In this document: positions 11,651-22,037 of the stretch, in pieces | Numbering within the stretch: position 1 is the first letter of the stretch | Layout: each line of letters begins with the position of its first letter | Assembly (NCBI GenBank): GCA_023375785.1 | Contig: SZWC01000039.1 | Location: forward strand, 249,098 to 313,097 | Origin: Penium margaritaceum | Lineage: Eukaryota; Streptophyta; Zygnematophyceae; Desmidiales; Peniaceae | Direction of reading: 5' to 3' | DNA length: 64,000 nt | Notes under the pieces: model-generated | Told to the model about the DNA's origin: nothing | What the model saw: only the letters and a program-made list of their open reading frames with translations | Database searches by the model: none | Made by a program: the position numbers and the translations under genes

Positions 11651-13379
11651 GCGCTACTTTGGCAACATGAATGTGGCCAAGGAGATGAGCCACCGTCTCT
11701 TCATGGCGAAATCTGAGGTGTTGCAGGTCAAGAAGGCAAATCTCGCATGATACAAGGACTCAGGATGTACCAAGAGCATCACACATCACAAGGAGTGGTT
11801 TACACAGTTGCTGTCCATCCCTCCTTGTCCCATCGCTATGGGAGATGATCGGGTGGTGTATGCTAAGGGGATTTGGATTGTGGAAATGTGGTTCGAGACC
11901 CCACGTGGCATTGAAGATGGAGTATTCCATGGCTGCCTGTATGTACCTGATGCTGCGTTCAACCTCCTCTCAGTCTCCTCTCTTATAAACACGGGGTGTG
12001 TGTCGTCTTCGATGATGACTATGGCTACATCCTCAACAAGGATACAGGAGAGGAGTTGGCTAGGTGGGTGAAGGAGGGCGACATGTACCGCCTGCTTGGG
12101 GCGACCAAGATCCCACGTGAGCAGAGTCTTGTAGTAGTGGTGCAGGCGACAGAAGGCAAGATCTGGCATGCGCGCTACAGCCACATCGGCATGCGCGCCT
12201 TGTAGCAGTTTCAATCAAAGCAGATGGTGCGTGACCTGCCTACCATCTCTAGCTTTGAGCAGCAGTTATGCATCGGCTGTTTGGAGGGGAAGTAGTACCG
12301 CGAGGCGTTCTCTGGAGAAGGGGAGCGTACAAAGGAGGTGTTGGAGCTGGTCCACACGGACTTGTGTGGACCGATGCAGACGTAGAGCTTAGGAGGCTCT
12401 AGGTATTTCTTGACCTTCATTGATGATTTCAGCCGTTACACTGCTATGCACTTCCTTCCTTCCAAGGACCAGTGCTTTGACAGGTTCAAGGAGTTCAAGG
12501 CCATGATGGAGAACCGGACTGGCAAGAGACCAAGGCGTTGCGCAGCGATCGTGGTGGAGAGTACCTGAGCAAGGAGTTCCAGGACTACCTCGCAACAGCT
12601 GGCATCAAGGCGTAGCGTACCGCACCGTTCTCGCCGCAGCAGAACGGTGTAGAAGAACGCGCCAATGGTACCATTGTGGAGTCGGCGCGCTCCATGCTGC
12701 ACGCAGCTCGGCTGACCTACGACTTCTGGGCTAAAGCCGTAAGCACTACGGTCTACATCAAGAACCGCTGTCCAACTAAGGCACTGGAGCAAATGATGCT
12801 GTACGAGGAATGGTTTGGCAAGAAACCAAGCGTGGGTCATCTCTCAGCATTTGGCAGTCTGGCGCACGTGCACGTGCCAAAGGACAAGCTGCAGAAATGG
12901 GACGCAAAGAGTGCGCAAATGCTCATGATTGCCTACGACGTGGCAAGCAATACCTCTACGAGAGGGATACAGGCCACGTCATCATCACTACGGAGGTCGT
13001 CTTCAACGAGAGCAACGTCATCGGCAGCAATATTGTCTATGAAGAGGCAACAGAACCAGCAGCTGACGAGACAGTGGCAGCAGAAATTCTTCCTGACCCA
13101 GTCTCTCCCGATCCTTCCACTACTGTGACAGTGGGAGAATCACTCTACTCTCTTATGTCTGATACAGCAGATACAACAGCCTCATCAGCAGAGGCACAGG
13201 AGGAAGATGAAGCACCACCAGCAGTAGCAGTTCTGTCAGCAGTACCGCGTGCGCCGATCGCTGACGCTCCAGCACCAGGTCACATGTACCCTCTTAGGGT
13301 GCGTTACAAGCCTGGTGAGCGTGGCCATTTCTGGATGCTCCAAAAACCAGAACAGATGAACGTCGCAGCTGCAGCAGAT

Positions 13380-13860
13380 TCAGATGAGCTAACGTCATAC
13401 AAGGAGGCCATGGCTGCACCGGATGCAGCAGATTGGGTGCAAGCCGTTCAGCAAGAGATATAGTCGGAGTTGAAAAACGGCACGTGGGAGCTGAGTGAGC
13501 GTCCACCTAGACGTAAGGTGTTCAAGTGCAAGTGGGTGTTGAAGAAGAAGCGGGGTGGAGATAGTAACTTGGGAAAGTACANNNNNNNNNNNNNNNNNNN
13601 NNNNNNNNNNNNNNNNNNNNNNNNNNNNNNNNNNNNNNNNNNNNNNNNNNNNNNNNNNTCAGATGAGCTAACGTCATACAAGGAGGCCATGGCTGCACCG
13701 GATGCAGCAGATTGGGTGCAAGCCGTTCAGCAAGAGATATAGTCGGAGTTGAAAAACGGCACGTGGGAGCTGAGTGAGCGTCCACCTAGACGTAAGGTGT
13801 TCAAGTGCAAGTGGGTGTTGAAGAAGAAGCGGGGTGGAGATAGTAACTTGGGAAAGTACA
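13380..13860. other. Assembly gap with exactly duplicated flanks
   Basis: Bases 13,582-13,658 are N. The 202 bases before the gap (13,380-13,581) are repeated exactly after it (13,659-13,860), both starting TCAGATGAGCTAACGTC. An exact repeat abutting a gap is the mark of two contig ends that overlap but were not merged. True length here is probably about 280 bases shorter. Confidence 0.9.
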
Positions 13861-14390
13861 AAGCGTGGCTGGTCGCCAAGGGCTACTCGCATCAGGAGGG
13901 CATCGACTACAGAGAAACGTTTGCCCCTGTTGTACAGTTTGCCTCTGTGCGCACGCTCCTCTCTTATGCAGCAGCTGAGGACTTCGAGGTGCCATCAGCT
14001 GGTGCAACAAGCGGTAGGTGGTCATGGCCACCTCCAGTACAGAAGCTGAGTATGTCTCTCTCAGCTTTGGAGCCAAGGAAGCAGTTTGGCTCCAGCGTCT
14101 CATGGCGGAGATGAGTGGGAGGATACCAGGCCTTGTTCCCGTGCGCGTCGACAACCAGAGCGCAATCGCACTCGCCAAGAATCCTGAGTACAATGCACGC
14201 ACTAAGCAAATTCACATCGCATATCACTTCATGAGGCACATGGTGTAGGAGGATGTTATCAAGCTGGAGTTTACTCCAACCAACAAGCAGGTCGCTGATT
14301 TCTGCACCAAGTCAGTGACCCGTAGGAAGCAGCAGTTCTGCATGAAGGCATGTGGACTCAGCCCACTTTGACTGCGCCAAAGTGGGAGAT

Positions 14391-15128
14391 TGTTGGGAGA
14401 CAAGCCATCCGGCTCAGCTTCAGGTCCATAGGAGCAAATTTTGAGTAAAGTACCAGATGCCTCCTCCGATCGTTTATCCGACTTCACCATTGGAAAGATC
14501 AGGTGGTAAAATGTCTACGGTTCAAATTTGAGGCCGATCCAAAGGTCGCATTGGGAGATATGAATTTTCAAAGATTCGGGGGTCATGGACCGCCGATGTC
14601 TGGGTGGCCATGGGTGATGGCTCCATGCCTTAGCCTGAGAAAAGAAAAAAGCAAGAGGTCGGGGGTCAGGACCTGATGGGAGAAATATTGAAAAAGGTCC
14701 TTGGTCTTAGGATTGCGTTGTCAGAGTGTGCTGACTAGGATAAAGGTATCTCTCCTTACTTTTTAGGCAAGGTGAGATCATTGTGTGCTAGCCATGGACA
14801 CATGACGATTCTTCACGGGTTTTGGGTTATGTGAATATTAGGACTGTGCCATGAGAGCATTCTCTAGGTCTTTAGGTCGTGTGTGAATGGTCAGCCTGAT
14901 TCCTAGGCTGATTTCCTCCCTTGTATGAGATTATGGACTCTAGTGTGTGAGCCTTAGCCTCCATGGCTAAGTGGTTTGGCTTGTGAGAGGGCTGACTTGT
15001 CCAATCTCTAGCTCTATATGTACTCCATCATTTTGAGTGATTGAACAACCATTCATCAGCACAAGTGATGCCCTTTCAATCACACATGCTCGCTGCTCCA
15101 AGGCTCCCTCTCTTCTCCAGATCCTACA
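14391..15128 (+). repeat. Family A 3' LTR
   Basis: It begins TGTTGGGAGACAAGCC right after the purine tract and ends near ATCCTACA, matching the A LTR from 55,671 throughout, about 738 bp. The sequence after 15,128 is the 80-bp tandem repeat. With the 5' LTR lost, neither target-site repeat nor LTR-pair age can be read. Confidence 0.88.
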
Positions 15129-15830
15129 CATGGTACGCCCTCACACGCCTCTCCTCTAAACACCAAATCCGCGGATACGCATGGAGGCCTCTTTCCACAC
15201 CCCTCTTGTCCTCACAAGTGACTCCAACTCCATTAGAAATGTGGCAAATCCGCAGGTCAACATCATGGCCGCTTTCCGCCTCTTCCGCGGCACTCTAACT
15301 CACCCCACTGTTGTTGCTGGCAAGACAATTCCGTGGATTAGGCATCTAGCTCCATTCTGCATCATTTCCTCCTCACCTTAGTCACAAACACCCTCCCAAA
15401 CATGCCCATTCCGCTCCTGACCATCATGGTACTTTCTCACGCCCTCTGTGCACCTAAAACTTGCTCCGGTAGCATCCTAAACAACCCAAATCTGTGGCTG
15501 AACCTTGCACCGTGTTGAGGCCTTCCGCGGACCCCAAAGTCACCCAAATTCCCCTCCCAATATGCCTAATCCGCAGACACACCCCCTTCCCTTGTTTTGC
15601 CATTTCCACGGAACCCCTAATATGAAGCCATTGTTAGTGAATAGCCAATTCCGCGGGTCTACCACCAGGCACAATTCCAGCCTTCCCCACACTCATAATC
15701 AGCTCAAGACAAGTCTAGAAAGGTGCCCATTCCGCCCTTCCACCATGAGGATCAGCTGTGGTTCTCTCCCTTTGCCCAAAGACCACCCTTACTCGCCTCA
15801 ACTCCATCACGGAAGTCCATGACTCGGTCT
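15129..15830. repeat. Divergent ~80-bp tandem repeat (satellite-like)
   Basis: A motif of the form (A/C)(A/T)TTCCGCGG recurs at 15,165, 15,246, 15,327, 15,407, 15,488, 15,567, 15,647 and 15,728, a spacing of 79-81 bases. A second related motif (CTTCCGCGG or TTTCCACGG) appears about 35 bases later in several units (15,281; 15,521; 15,602; 15,681), and several units end in ATGCC or similar just before the next motif. The rest of each unit is poorly conserved and C-rich. No retroelement similarity is seen. Open reading frames here are short and unconvincing. I read it as an old satellite remnant. Confidence 0.75.
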
Positions 15831-15871
15831 GCCTTGCGAAATATTTGCGTGCGCGGTACATTTCATGTAAA
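15831..15871. other. Short unassigned stretch
   Basis: About 40 bases between the tandem repeat and the B LTR fragment with no recognisable similarity elsewhere in the window. Confidence 0.4.
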
Positions 15872-16266
15872 TAAACGTCCAAGCCACAAGGAGTTGTCCT
15901 AGGTAGTATTTGCTGCCGATACTATCCAGATTAGACCAAGGAGATTTGCTCCAAAGGAGCAATGCATGCCTAATCTATGTGGAGCAGACTTAGGGGACTT
16001 ACTCCAAAGGAGTAGTGCATGCCTAGTCCGTCTTGTACCTGTCCAAACATCAGCCATGGACAAGGAGCATATGACGTCAACACATACCTCCAAGGGTAGA
16101 TCTTGTCCTTGGTCCTTGTGTGGTAGGTGCAAGTTTAGCCGTTGTGGTTGATGAAGCACATGGAGTTGATTCCGCTGATGGAGGTGATTTGCATACATGG
16201 AGAGAGAGAGTACAAGAGTTGGGCAAATCGTGTCCTACAACTGGTCTGTATGGACCCATGACTCTT
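15872..16266 (-). mobile_element. B-type LTR start plus leader fragment (minus)
   Basis: 15,872-16,082 is the U3 half of a minus-strand B-type LTR ending in GTCAACA, the complement of the TGTTGAC start. Directly to its right, 16,083-16,266 is leader sequence (CTCCAAGGGTAGATCTTGTCC) running up to a C LTR at 16,267. On the minus strand the order is therefore C LTR, leader, B-type LTR start, with the coding region gone. The two LTRs are of different families, so this is a recombinant remnant. Confidence 0.7.
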
Positions 16267-16954
16267 TGTCAACCGGCCTGAGGCAAACACACTAGAAAAC
16301 AGGGTCGGCAGAATAACTTGCCGTCTACACCTAGCATTGTAGCTACGAGAAGATATCATCCTCACGAAAGCAGTTCGACACTGAGCAGTTCCTAAGCAAA
16401 TGTGTCCATTTAACACTTGGTCACTTTTATGCAAGGTGCTAGTCAAAGACTAAATCCTAGGGCTTAGAAAAACCATTGTCTTCTTTACAGTGTTCCTTAG
16501 TTGGACAACTCTGTAAGGAGCATCTTAGGCCAGATTGTATGATAAGAATGAGGAATGAGCATAGTACATAATGTCCCTTGCCTGGCTTGTATGGTGTATG
16601 GATCGTTTTGGGGTATGTATGGCAGTTTTGGGGTGGTCGCTCCACACCACCTCACCAGTCCGCTAACTGGCGCATCCATTGACTGCCAACAGGTATACTC
16701 TCCTCATGAATGGAAAAATGTCTAAGAAGGTTCCTCTGTGTAGGAAGGTCAAAAACCTTCATGTGCATATCAAGGCTTGATCGCATGACCTCTTGTTCCA
16801 AAGTCTAATATGCTATCCGTTGTGCTACACTTTTAGTGTCTCTCTTGGAAGTGCACCACAAGCAAGGTTTCAGAGACTTATTCCAAGGGAGGAGTGTACG
16901 CTCAATCTGTCCAAAATGCCATAGCAGTGGCTTTCGGACAAAGAAAAAATGACA
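16267..16954 (-). repeat. Family C LTR (minus), 688 bp
   Basis: It runs from TGTCAACCGGCC to about AAATGACA on plus, the reverse complement of the C LTR at 22,413-23,100. The two have the same length (688) and the same order of blocks: U3 start, tRNA-Arg-like module, paired CGCC/GGCG palindrome region, TATA-like site, and the GGTTGGTCTAAGCCC and GCGCGAAAGTGACCAAG blocks. To the left is leader, to the right gag of a B-type element. Confidence 0.82.
16764..16835 (-). promoter_or_regulatory. tRNA-Arg-like module in C LTR
   Basis: On the minus strand an A-box-like TAGCACAACGG (16,827-16,817) is followed 43 bases later by a B-box-like GCGATCAAGCC (16,784-16,774). The D-arm part reads TAGCACAACGGATAGC, as in tRNA-Arg genes. 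It is the same module as at 22,531-22,605, with several base differences. Confidence 0.7.
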
Positions 16955-17684
16955 CTTATACATTAACTCTTCCTCCTTTCATTCGTCCAAGATGGTGATG
17001 AGAGGACCCTTGCTTTTAGGGGGCACCATAACGAGGATGCATATATGATTCCATGAAGATGAACATGGCGTGACTCATGCACAAATGTCACAAGGATCGC
17101 AAGCGTGATGTGATTTTGGTACTTAATTCTTCATATACACGATCATCTTCAAGTGGTTCAACCTCTTCTCCAAGTAACATTTTCAAGTAGCTGCGTACTC
17201 TTGTGATGAGCTCAAACTGCCATTTCTACATGGGAAAACCACGTGTAGTAAACTTTCACATGCTGCCATTCACTTGCTCAAGGCTGAGTGTCTTAGGTAT
17301 TGTCATAGTTTTTCTCTACTTCTCTACTTCTTTGCTTCCTTAAGGCTGATATAGGCTGATGTAGGCTATCATCTTCTTTCCGTTTCAAAGGTGCGGATCT
17401 CTTGTTCCCTCGTCACCTGTTTATGACTTGCAAACAAAGAAGAATGCACTGGAGCAAATCCAAGATCGTATCCTCAAGGGTGGAGCTAATCTTGATTAGG
17501 ACCCTAGAGCCGACTTCCAAGGATAGAGCCTCACCTTCGCCCTTGTTCGCTAAGTTCCAACACATGCCATAAGAGTTGATGGAGCAGATGGAGCTCATGA
17601 AACTCAGGCATGTTTCAAAACAAAAGGGTAATAAAGCATGGAGAAGCGTACATTATACCTAGTTAGTATGGATCCAAAACCTAT
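16955..17684 (-). mobile_element. Family B-type gag fragment and leader (minus)
   Basis: Minus-strand gag ~16,955-17,285 (blocks shared with 6,180-6,660, such as GTTCAACCTCTTCTCCAAG) and leader ~17,286-17,684 (CGCTAAGTTCCAACAC, TCACCTGTTTATGACTTGC). It leads on the right into the B LTR at 17,685, so these are the 5' parts of one minus B element, cut on the left by the C LTR. Broken. Confidence 0.75.
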
Positions 17685-17906
17685 CGTCAATCGACCCCAG
17701 GCAACAGACTAGAAAATAAGGCTAACATAATGGTACATGCTCTCTTCTCTTAGTATGTCAAGTAGGAGGAGATATTGTTGGAACTGGAGGAGAGAGGGAT
17801 TCTTGGAGCAACAAACACGTGGGACTAGAAGGACATCACTTGTGCTGAAGAATGGTTATTAAATCACTCAAAATGGTGGAGTATGTATAGAGCTAGAGCT
17901 TGGGCA

Positions 17907-18935
17907 TGTTGGGAAAGGAGCCATCCGGCTCAGTTTCAGGTCCATAGGAGCAAGTTCCAGGAAAGTACCAGATGCCTGCTCCGATCGTCGATCGGACATC
18001 TTCATTTGAAAGAACAGGTGGCAAAATGTCTACGGTCAAAGTTTGACGCCGATCCAACGGTTGGATTGGGAGATATGAATTTTCGAAGTTTCGGGGGTCA
18101 TGGACCGTCGATGTTTGGGTGGGCATGGGTGATGGCTCCATGCCTTAGCATGAGAAAAGAAAAAGGGAAGAAGTCCAGGGTCAAGACCTGATGGGAGAAG
18201 TATCCATAAAGGTCCTTGGTCTTAGGATTGCCTTGTCAGAGTGTGGTGACTAGGATAAAGGTGCCTCTCCTTACTTTTTAGGTGAGGTGAGATCCTTGTG
18301 TGCTAGCCATGGACACATGGCGATTCTCCATGGGTTTGTGGGTTATGTGACCACTAGAAGTGTGCCATGAGAGCATTCTCTAGCTCTCTAGGTGGTGTGT
18401 GAGNTCTGGGTGGGCATGGGTGATGGCTCCATGCCTTAGCCTAAGAAAAGAAAAAGGCAAGAAGTCCAGGGTCAAGACCTGATGGGAGAAGTATCCATAA
18501 AGGTCCTTGGTCTTAGGATTGCCTTGTCAGAGTGTGGTGACTAGGATAAAGGTGCCTCTCCTTACTTTTTAGGTGAGGTGAGATCCTTGTGTGCTAGCCA
18601 TGGACACATGGCGATTCTCCATGGGTTTGTGGGTTATGTGACCACTAGAAGTGTGCCATGAGAGCATTCTCTAGCTCTCTAGGTGGTGTGTGAGTGGTCA
18701 GCCTGATTGCTAGGCTGATTTCCTCCCTTGTGTGAGATTATGGACTCTAGTGTGTGAGCCTTAGTCTGCATGGCTAAGTGGTGTGGCTTCTGAGAGGGCT
18801 GACTTGCCCAAGCTGTAGCTCTATATGTACTCCATCATTTTGAGTGATTAAACAACCATTCTTCAGCACAAGTGATGCCCTTCCAAGCACACATGCTCGC
18901 TGCTCCAAGGCTCCCTCTCTCCTCCAGTTCTAACA
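17907..18935 (+). repeat. Solo family A LTR (plus) inside the minus A LTR
   Basis: TGTTGGGAAAGGAGCC at 17,907 to TTCTAACA at 18,935. Flanks are GGGCA (17,902-17,906) and AGGCA (18,936-18,940), a 5-base target repeat with one later change; the host reads CTTGGGCAAGTC in intact copies. The apparent length of 1,029 includes a ~290-base artefactual duplication at the single N (18,404); the real LTR is about 739. Confidence 0.88.
18115..18694. other. Assembly join: single N with duplicated flanks
   Basis: Sequence 18,115-18,403 is repeated at 18,405-18,694 around the N at 18,404, both starting TGGGTGGGCATGGGTGATGG. Only about four differences are seen, near the left ends. No other A LTR here contains this duplication, so it is probably an unmerged overlap rather than biology. 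Confidence 0.85.
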
Positions 18936-20269
18936 AGGCAAGTCAGCCCTCCCACAAGCCACATCACAGCCATGGAGGCTAAGGTTCACACACTAGAGTC
19001 CAAAACCTCACACAAAAGGGGAAATCAGCCTAGCAATCAGGCTGACCACTCACACACAACCCAGAGAGCTAGAAAATGCTCTCATGACACACTCCTAGCG
19101 GTGACATAATCCACAATCCCATAGAGAATCTTTATACGTCCATGGCTAGCAAACAAGGATCTCACCTCACCTAAAAAGTAAGGAAAGGTACCTTTTTCCT
19201 AGTTAGTACACTCTGGCAAGGCAACCCAAGAATCTAGGACCTTTTTGGATTTGTCTCCCATCAGTTCTTGACCCTGGACCTCTTACCCTTTTTCTTTTTT
19301 TAGGCTAAGGCATGGTGCAACCGCCCATGGTCACCTAGATATCGGCGGTCGGTGACCTCGGAAACTTTGAAAATTCATATCTCCCAATCTGAGTGTTGGA
19401 TCGGCCTCAATCGTGGACCGTAGGCATTTGGCCACTTGATCTTTTCAATGGTGAAATTGGATCAACGATCGAAGGGAGTATCTGGTAGTTTCCGGGAACT
19501 TGCTCTTGTGGACCTGAAACTGAGCCTGATAGCTCCTTTCCCAACAGATATTGCCCTCTGAATCAGGATTCTTAACAGAGCAATTCATAGGAATTATTTC
19601 TTTGACGAGTGTCATGATTACCTCATCGCTTTGATTTAAGGAGAAAACTCCTCGGGACTAGACCAACTAATGTTTCTTTAGTGTCTGTCTTTGGTCCTTA
19701 ACTCTGTGAGGATTCTCAACGATACAAACTCTTATTATCGGCAAGTAACAGATACGTACTTATAATCCTAGAGAAAGGCTCTAGCCTAGCACCACAAAAG
19801 CTCCTTCCATGAGCTATTTGAAGGCAATCTAAATTACATCATTCTCCCTATCAACATGGTACTTTCTTTTACTACCAATAGGTACGATTGAGAAAAATGA
19901 ACATTCGACGGTTTTCAGCTGTCTCTGAGAATTGTCCTTTCCTCCTTTTGGTCCCAAAGCAAATAACTCACTAGGTTCAGATTTTACCAAGTGACCTCTT
20001 GCTCTAGAGACCAACTTTGAAACATGTAAAGCAAAGAAACGTTTCCCAGGTAGTGTTTGCTGGCTTTACTATCTAGTTGAGACTAGGGGGTCTTACTCCA
20101 AATGAGTAGTGGATGCTTTCTTTGTGTAGACTAAACTCAAGAGAATTACTCCAACGGAGTAATACGTGTATTGTTTGTCCTTTGCTTTCCAAAGGTTAGC
20201 TATGGACAAGACGCACATACGATCAAAAGCTTGTTGGAATTTCGTACAAAAGTGGTTGGTGGCAATCTC

Positions 20270-21916
20270 TACTTGATATGCGATGTTTGGATAGGTATGG
20301 GACGGACTAGGCATGCACTCCTCCCTTGGGATAAATCCCCCGAGTCTGGTCTAGATAGACAAGGCATGCACTGCTCCTTTTGAGCAAGTTCCCTTGGTCT
20401 GATCTGGATAGTATAGCCAGAAAAAACACTACCCAGGATAACTGCTGGTGGCTTAGACGTTCGAGAGTTAGTCTCTAGAGCGAGAGGTCACTGGGTCAAA
20501 TCCGAGCCTGGTGACTAATTTTCTTTACGATCAAAAGAGATGGAGGTTCAGGGAGCGCCAATTAGGCAGGGGGGATGACGCAATCCAGATTGCCCATAAA
20601 GTGATACATCGAAGGAGCCACTGCGCCTTTAGGCTAGAGGCTGGCTGTAGGACTATAAGAACCTGTTTGTTGCTTGTCATTGAGTACAATTCTTACCTTT
20701 ATGAATCCCCACGAGGTTGTCCACAAGAGGCAGACTATGAAGAAACATTGGTTGGTCTAAGCCGCGGGAGTTCACTCGCACAAAAGTGACCAGGTGCTAA
20801 GGACACACTTCAAGGAAGTGATTCCTATGAACTGCTCAGTGTGGAACGTTGGCTCTGAGGGTGATATCATCTCTTGGTTGTAATACCAAGAGCGGTTGGC
20901 GGGAACCATTGTGTCGGAAACTGTTTTCTAGACCCTCGTCTTAGGCGAGTTGACATAGGGTTATGGGCCCATAGTAACTAGTTGTAAGGCACGCTTTCGC
21001 GCACTCTCTTGCATTCTCTATCTTGCAACGTGCACCAGCTTCATCAGCTCCATCTGCTCCATCTGCTCCATATGCTCCATTGGCTCCAACAGCGGGTGGT
21101 GGTACTTAGTGAACAAGGGCAAGGGATAAGCTGTACCCTTGGAGGTACGACCCCTTAGGCCCTAACCAAGATAAGCTCTGCCCTTGGAGACACGACCCCG
21201 GATTCGCTAGTGTGTATTTTTTCTCTGTTTGCAGACGATGAACAGCTAAGGGGTAAGCGACAAATCTGCACCTTCTACACCGGTAGTAGAGAACATTCTA
21301 CATCGGCCTACATGAGCCTCAAGGAAGCCAACACTCGTGACGCTCACTCTTGAGCCCGTTAACAGTGGGATATCATGGTTTGGTTTTCCCTTGTGGAAAT
21401 GGCAATTTGAGATTGTCATGAGGGTGCGTGGCTACTTGAAGATGTTCCTTGGAGAAGAGGTTGAACCTCCAAAAACGGATCCTGAATATGAAGCGTGGAG
21501 TGTCAAAAGTGACATGGCACTTGCAATTCTTGTGACATCAGTACATGAGTCACAGCATATTCACCTCCAAGGTATCACACATACATCAAAGGCTTATGAG
21601 AAGCTTGCACATGTACACCAATCAACGACTCTTGTAGATTGCATCTTCATCCTTCAAAAGTGATTTCCATGAGGATGAGCAAGGGAGAGTTGATTTAGGA
21701 CTTCTTGTTGCAATTTGAAGGATTGCTGCAATACGTGATCAAAAAAACTGTGAAATCAACACCAGCATGCATGCCATCATCCACCTCATGGCGCTACCTG
21801 AAAGCAATGGTCCTGTGATCACCGTCTTTGGTGGTTAGAAGGAGGAGGATTTGACGTTTGAGATGGTGTCCGAGTACGTGCGTAATGAGGCCATGCGTCG
21901 CAGCAGTAGCGAGGCC
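20270..21916 (+). mobile_element. Ty1/copia family B 5' part: LTR, leader, gag
   Basis: Plus strand. B-type LTR ~20,270-20,955 (start shortened, ends GAGTTGACA), leader ~20,956-21,321 (CTTGGAGGTACGACC; GATGAACAGCTAAGGGG), gag ~21,322-21,912 with the B N-terminal region (FPLWKWQFEIVMRVRGYL) and KAYEKLAHVHQS block. Sequence changes to another B LTR at about 21,917. Broken, a few interruptions visible. Confidence 0.82.
20437..20516 (+). promoter_or_regulatory. tRNA-like module in B LTR
   Basis: A-box-like TGGCTTAGACG at 20,449-20,459 and B-box-like GGGTCAAATCC at 20,493-20,503, starts 44 bases apart as in tRNA genes. Between them is an anticodon-arm-like TCTC-N6-GAGA stem. The B box differs from the consensus GGTTCRANNCC at one base. 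No acceptor stem closes it, so it is a tRNA-derived or tRNA-like promoter module, not a tRNA gene. Confidence 0.72.
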
Positions 21917-21957
21917 TAATTCTAATCTGGATAGTATAGCCAGCAAACTCTACATAA

Positions 21958-22037
21958 GATAACTCCTTGTGGCTTACAAATTCAAGAGTTCTTTTCTACA
22001 GCGAGAGGTCACTGGGTCAAATCCCAGCCCGGTGACT
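21958..22037 (+). promoter_or_regulatory. tRNA-like module in B LTR
   Basis: A-box-like TGGCTTACAAA at 21,970-21,980 and B-box-like GGGTCAAATCC at 22,014-22,024, 44 bases apart, with the CTGGG/CCCAG hairpin and flanking GTCAC/GTGAC (22,008-22,036). Confidence 0.68.

Larger units (their letters stand above)
10401..15128 (+). mobile_element. Ty1/copia family A, 5'-truncated, with 3' LTR
   Basis: Plus strand. Leader ~10,401-10,700, gag ~10,701-11,640 (N-terminus LERLEGRANFTFLKIRT, CHYCQK-type finger near 11,475, long CAG-rich tail), protease ~11,660-12,060, GAG-pre-integrase with WHARYSHIGMRAL near 12,165, integrase ~12,330-12,950, linker ~12,950-13,440, part of reverse transcriptase ~13,440-13,980 (containing the assembly gap), RNase H ~14,010-14,340, purine tract AAAGTGGGAGA before 14,390, and 3' LTR 14,391-15,128. 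The 5' LTR is missing and the left end abuts the duplication border. It is broken in more than ten places and is shorter inside than the intact copies. Confidence 0.9.
17777..19546 (-). repeat. Solo family A LTR (minus) with GATAT target repeat
   Basis: It starts TGTTGGAACTGGAGG at 17,777 and ends CCTTTCCCAACA at 19,546, flanked by the 5-base repeat GATAT (17,772-17,776 and 19,547-19,551) within the B LTR. It is split by a second solo A LTR at 17,907-18,935. A target repeat around a lone LTR is the expected product of recombination between the two LTRs of an integrated element. Confidence 0.9.
17685..20228 (-). repeat. Family B-type 5' LTR (minus), interrupted by solo A LTRs
   Basis: B LTR sequence occupies 17,685-17,776 and resumes at 19,552-20,228. 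Between them lie two nested solo A LTRs. The LTR is more diverged than other B copies, but the blocks for the CAATTCATAGGAATTATTTC, GACTAGACCAACTAATG and CTAGAGAAAGGCTCTAGCC segments align in order. A degraded tRNA-like module is visible near 19,960-20,010 (CTAGGTTCAGATTTTACC, then CTCTTGCTCTAGAGACC). Confidence 0.78.

Noticed and set aside
15165-15737. CRISPR-like repeat with spacers
   Set aside because: The short conserved motif recurs at ~80 bases but the between-motif sequence also shows weak unit similarity, and the genome context is a plant retroelement field.
15505-15822. A proline/histidine-rich small gene in the 80-bp array
   Set aside because: The reading frame arises from C-rich tandem repeat units whose lengths (79-81) do not keep a frame; there is no start context or homology.
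20437-20516. A functional tRNA gene
   Set aside because: The boxes and part of two arms are present, but no acceptor stem closes the structure and the B box departs from the tRNA norm in the same way in all copies. Called a tRNA-like module instead.
21090-21130. CTCCAACA as the end of the B LTR
   Set aside because: The C LTR insertion with target repeat and the positions of LTR ends at 10,293, 39,361 and 44,104 favour GGTTGACA as the terminus; no clear primer site follows CTCCAACA.
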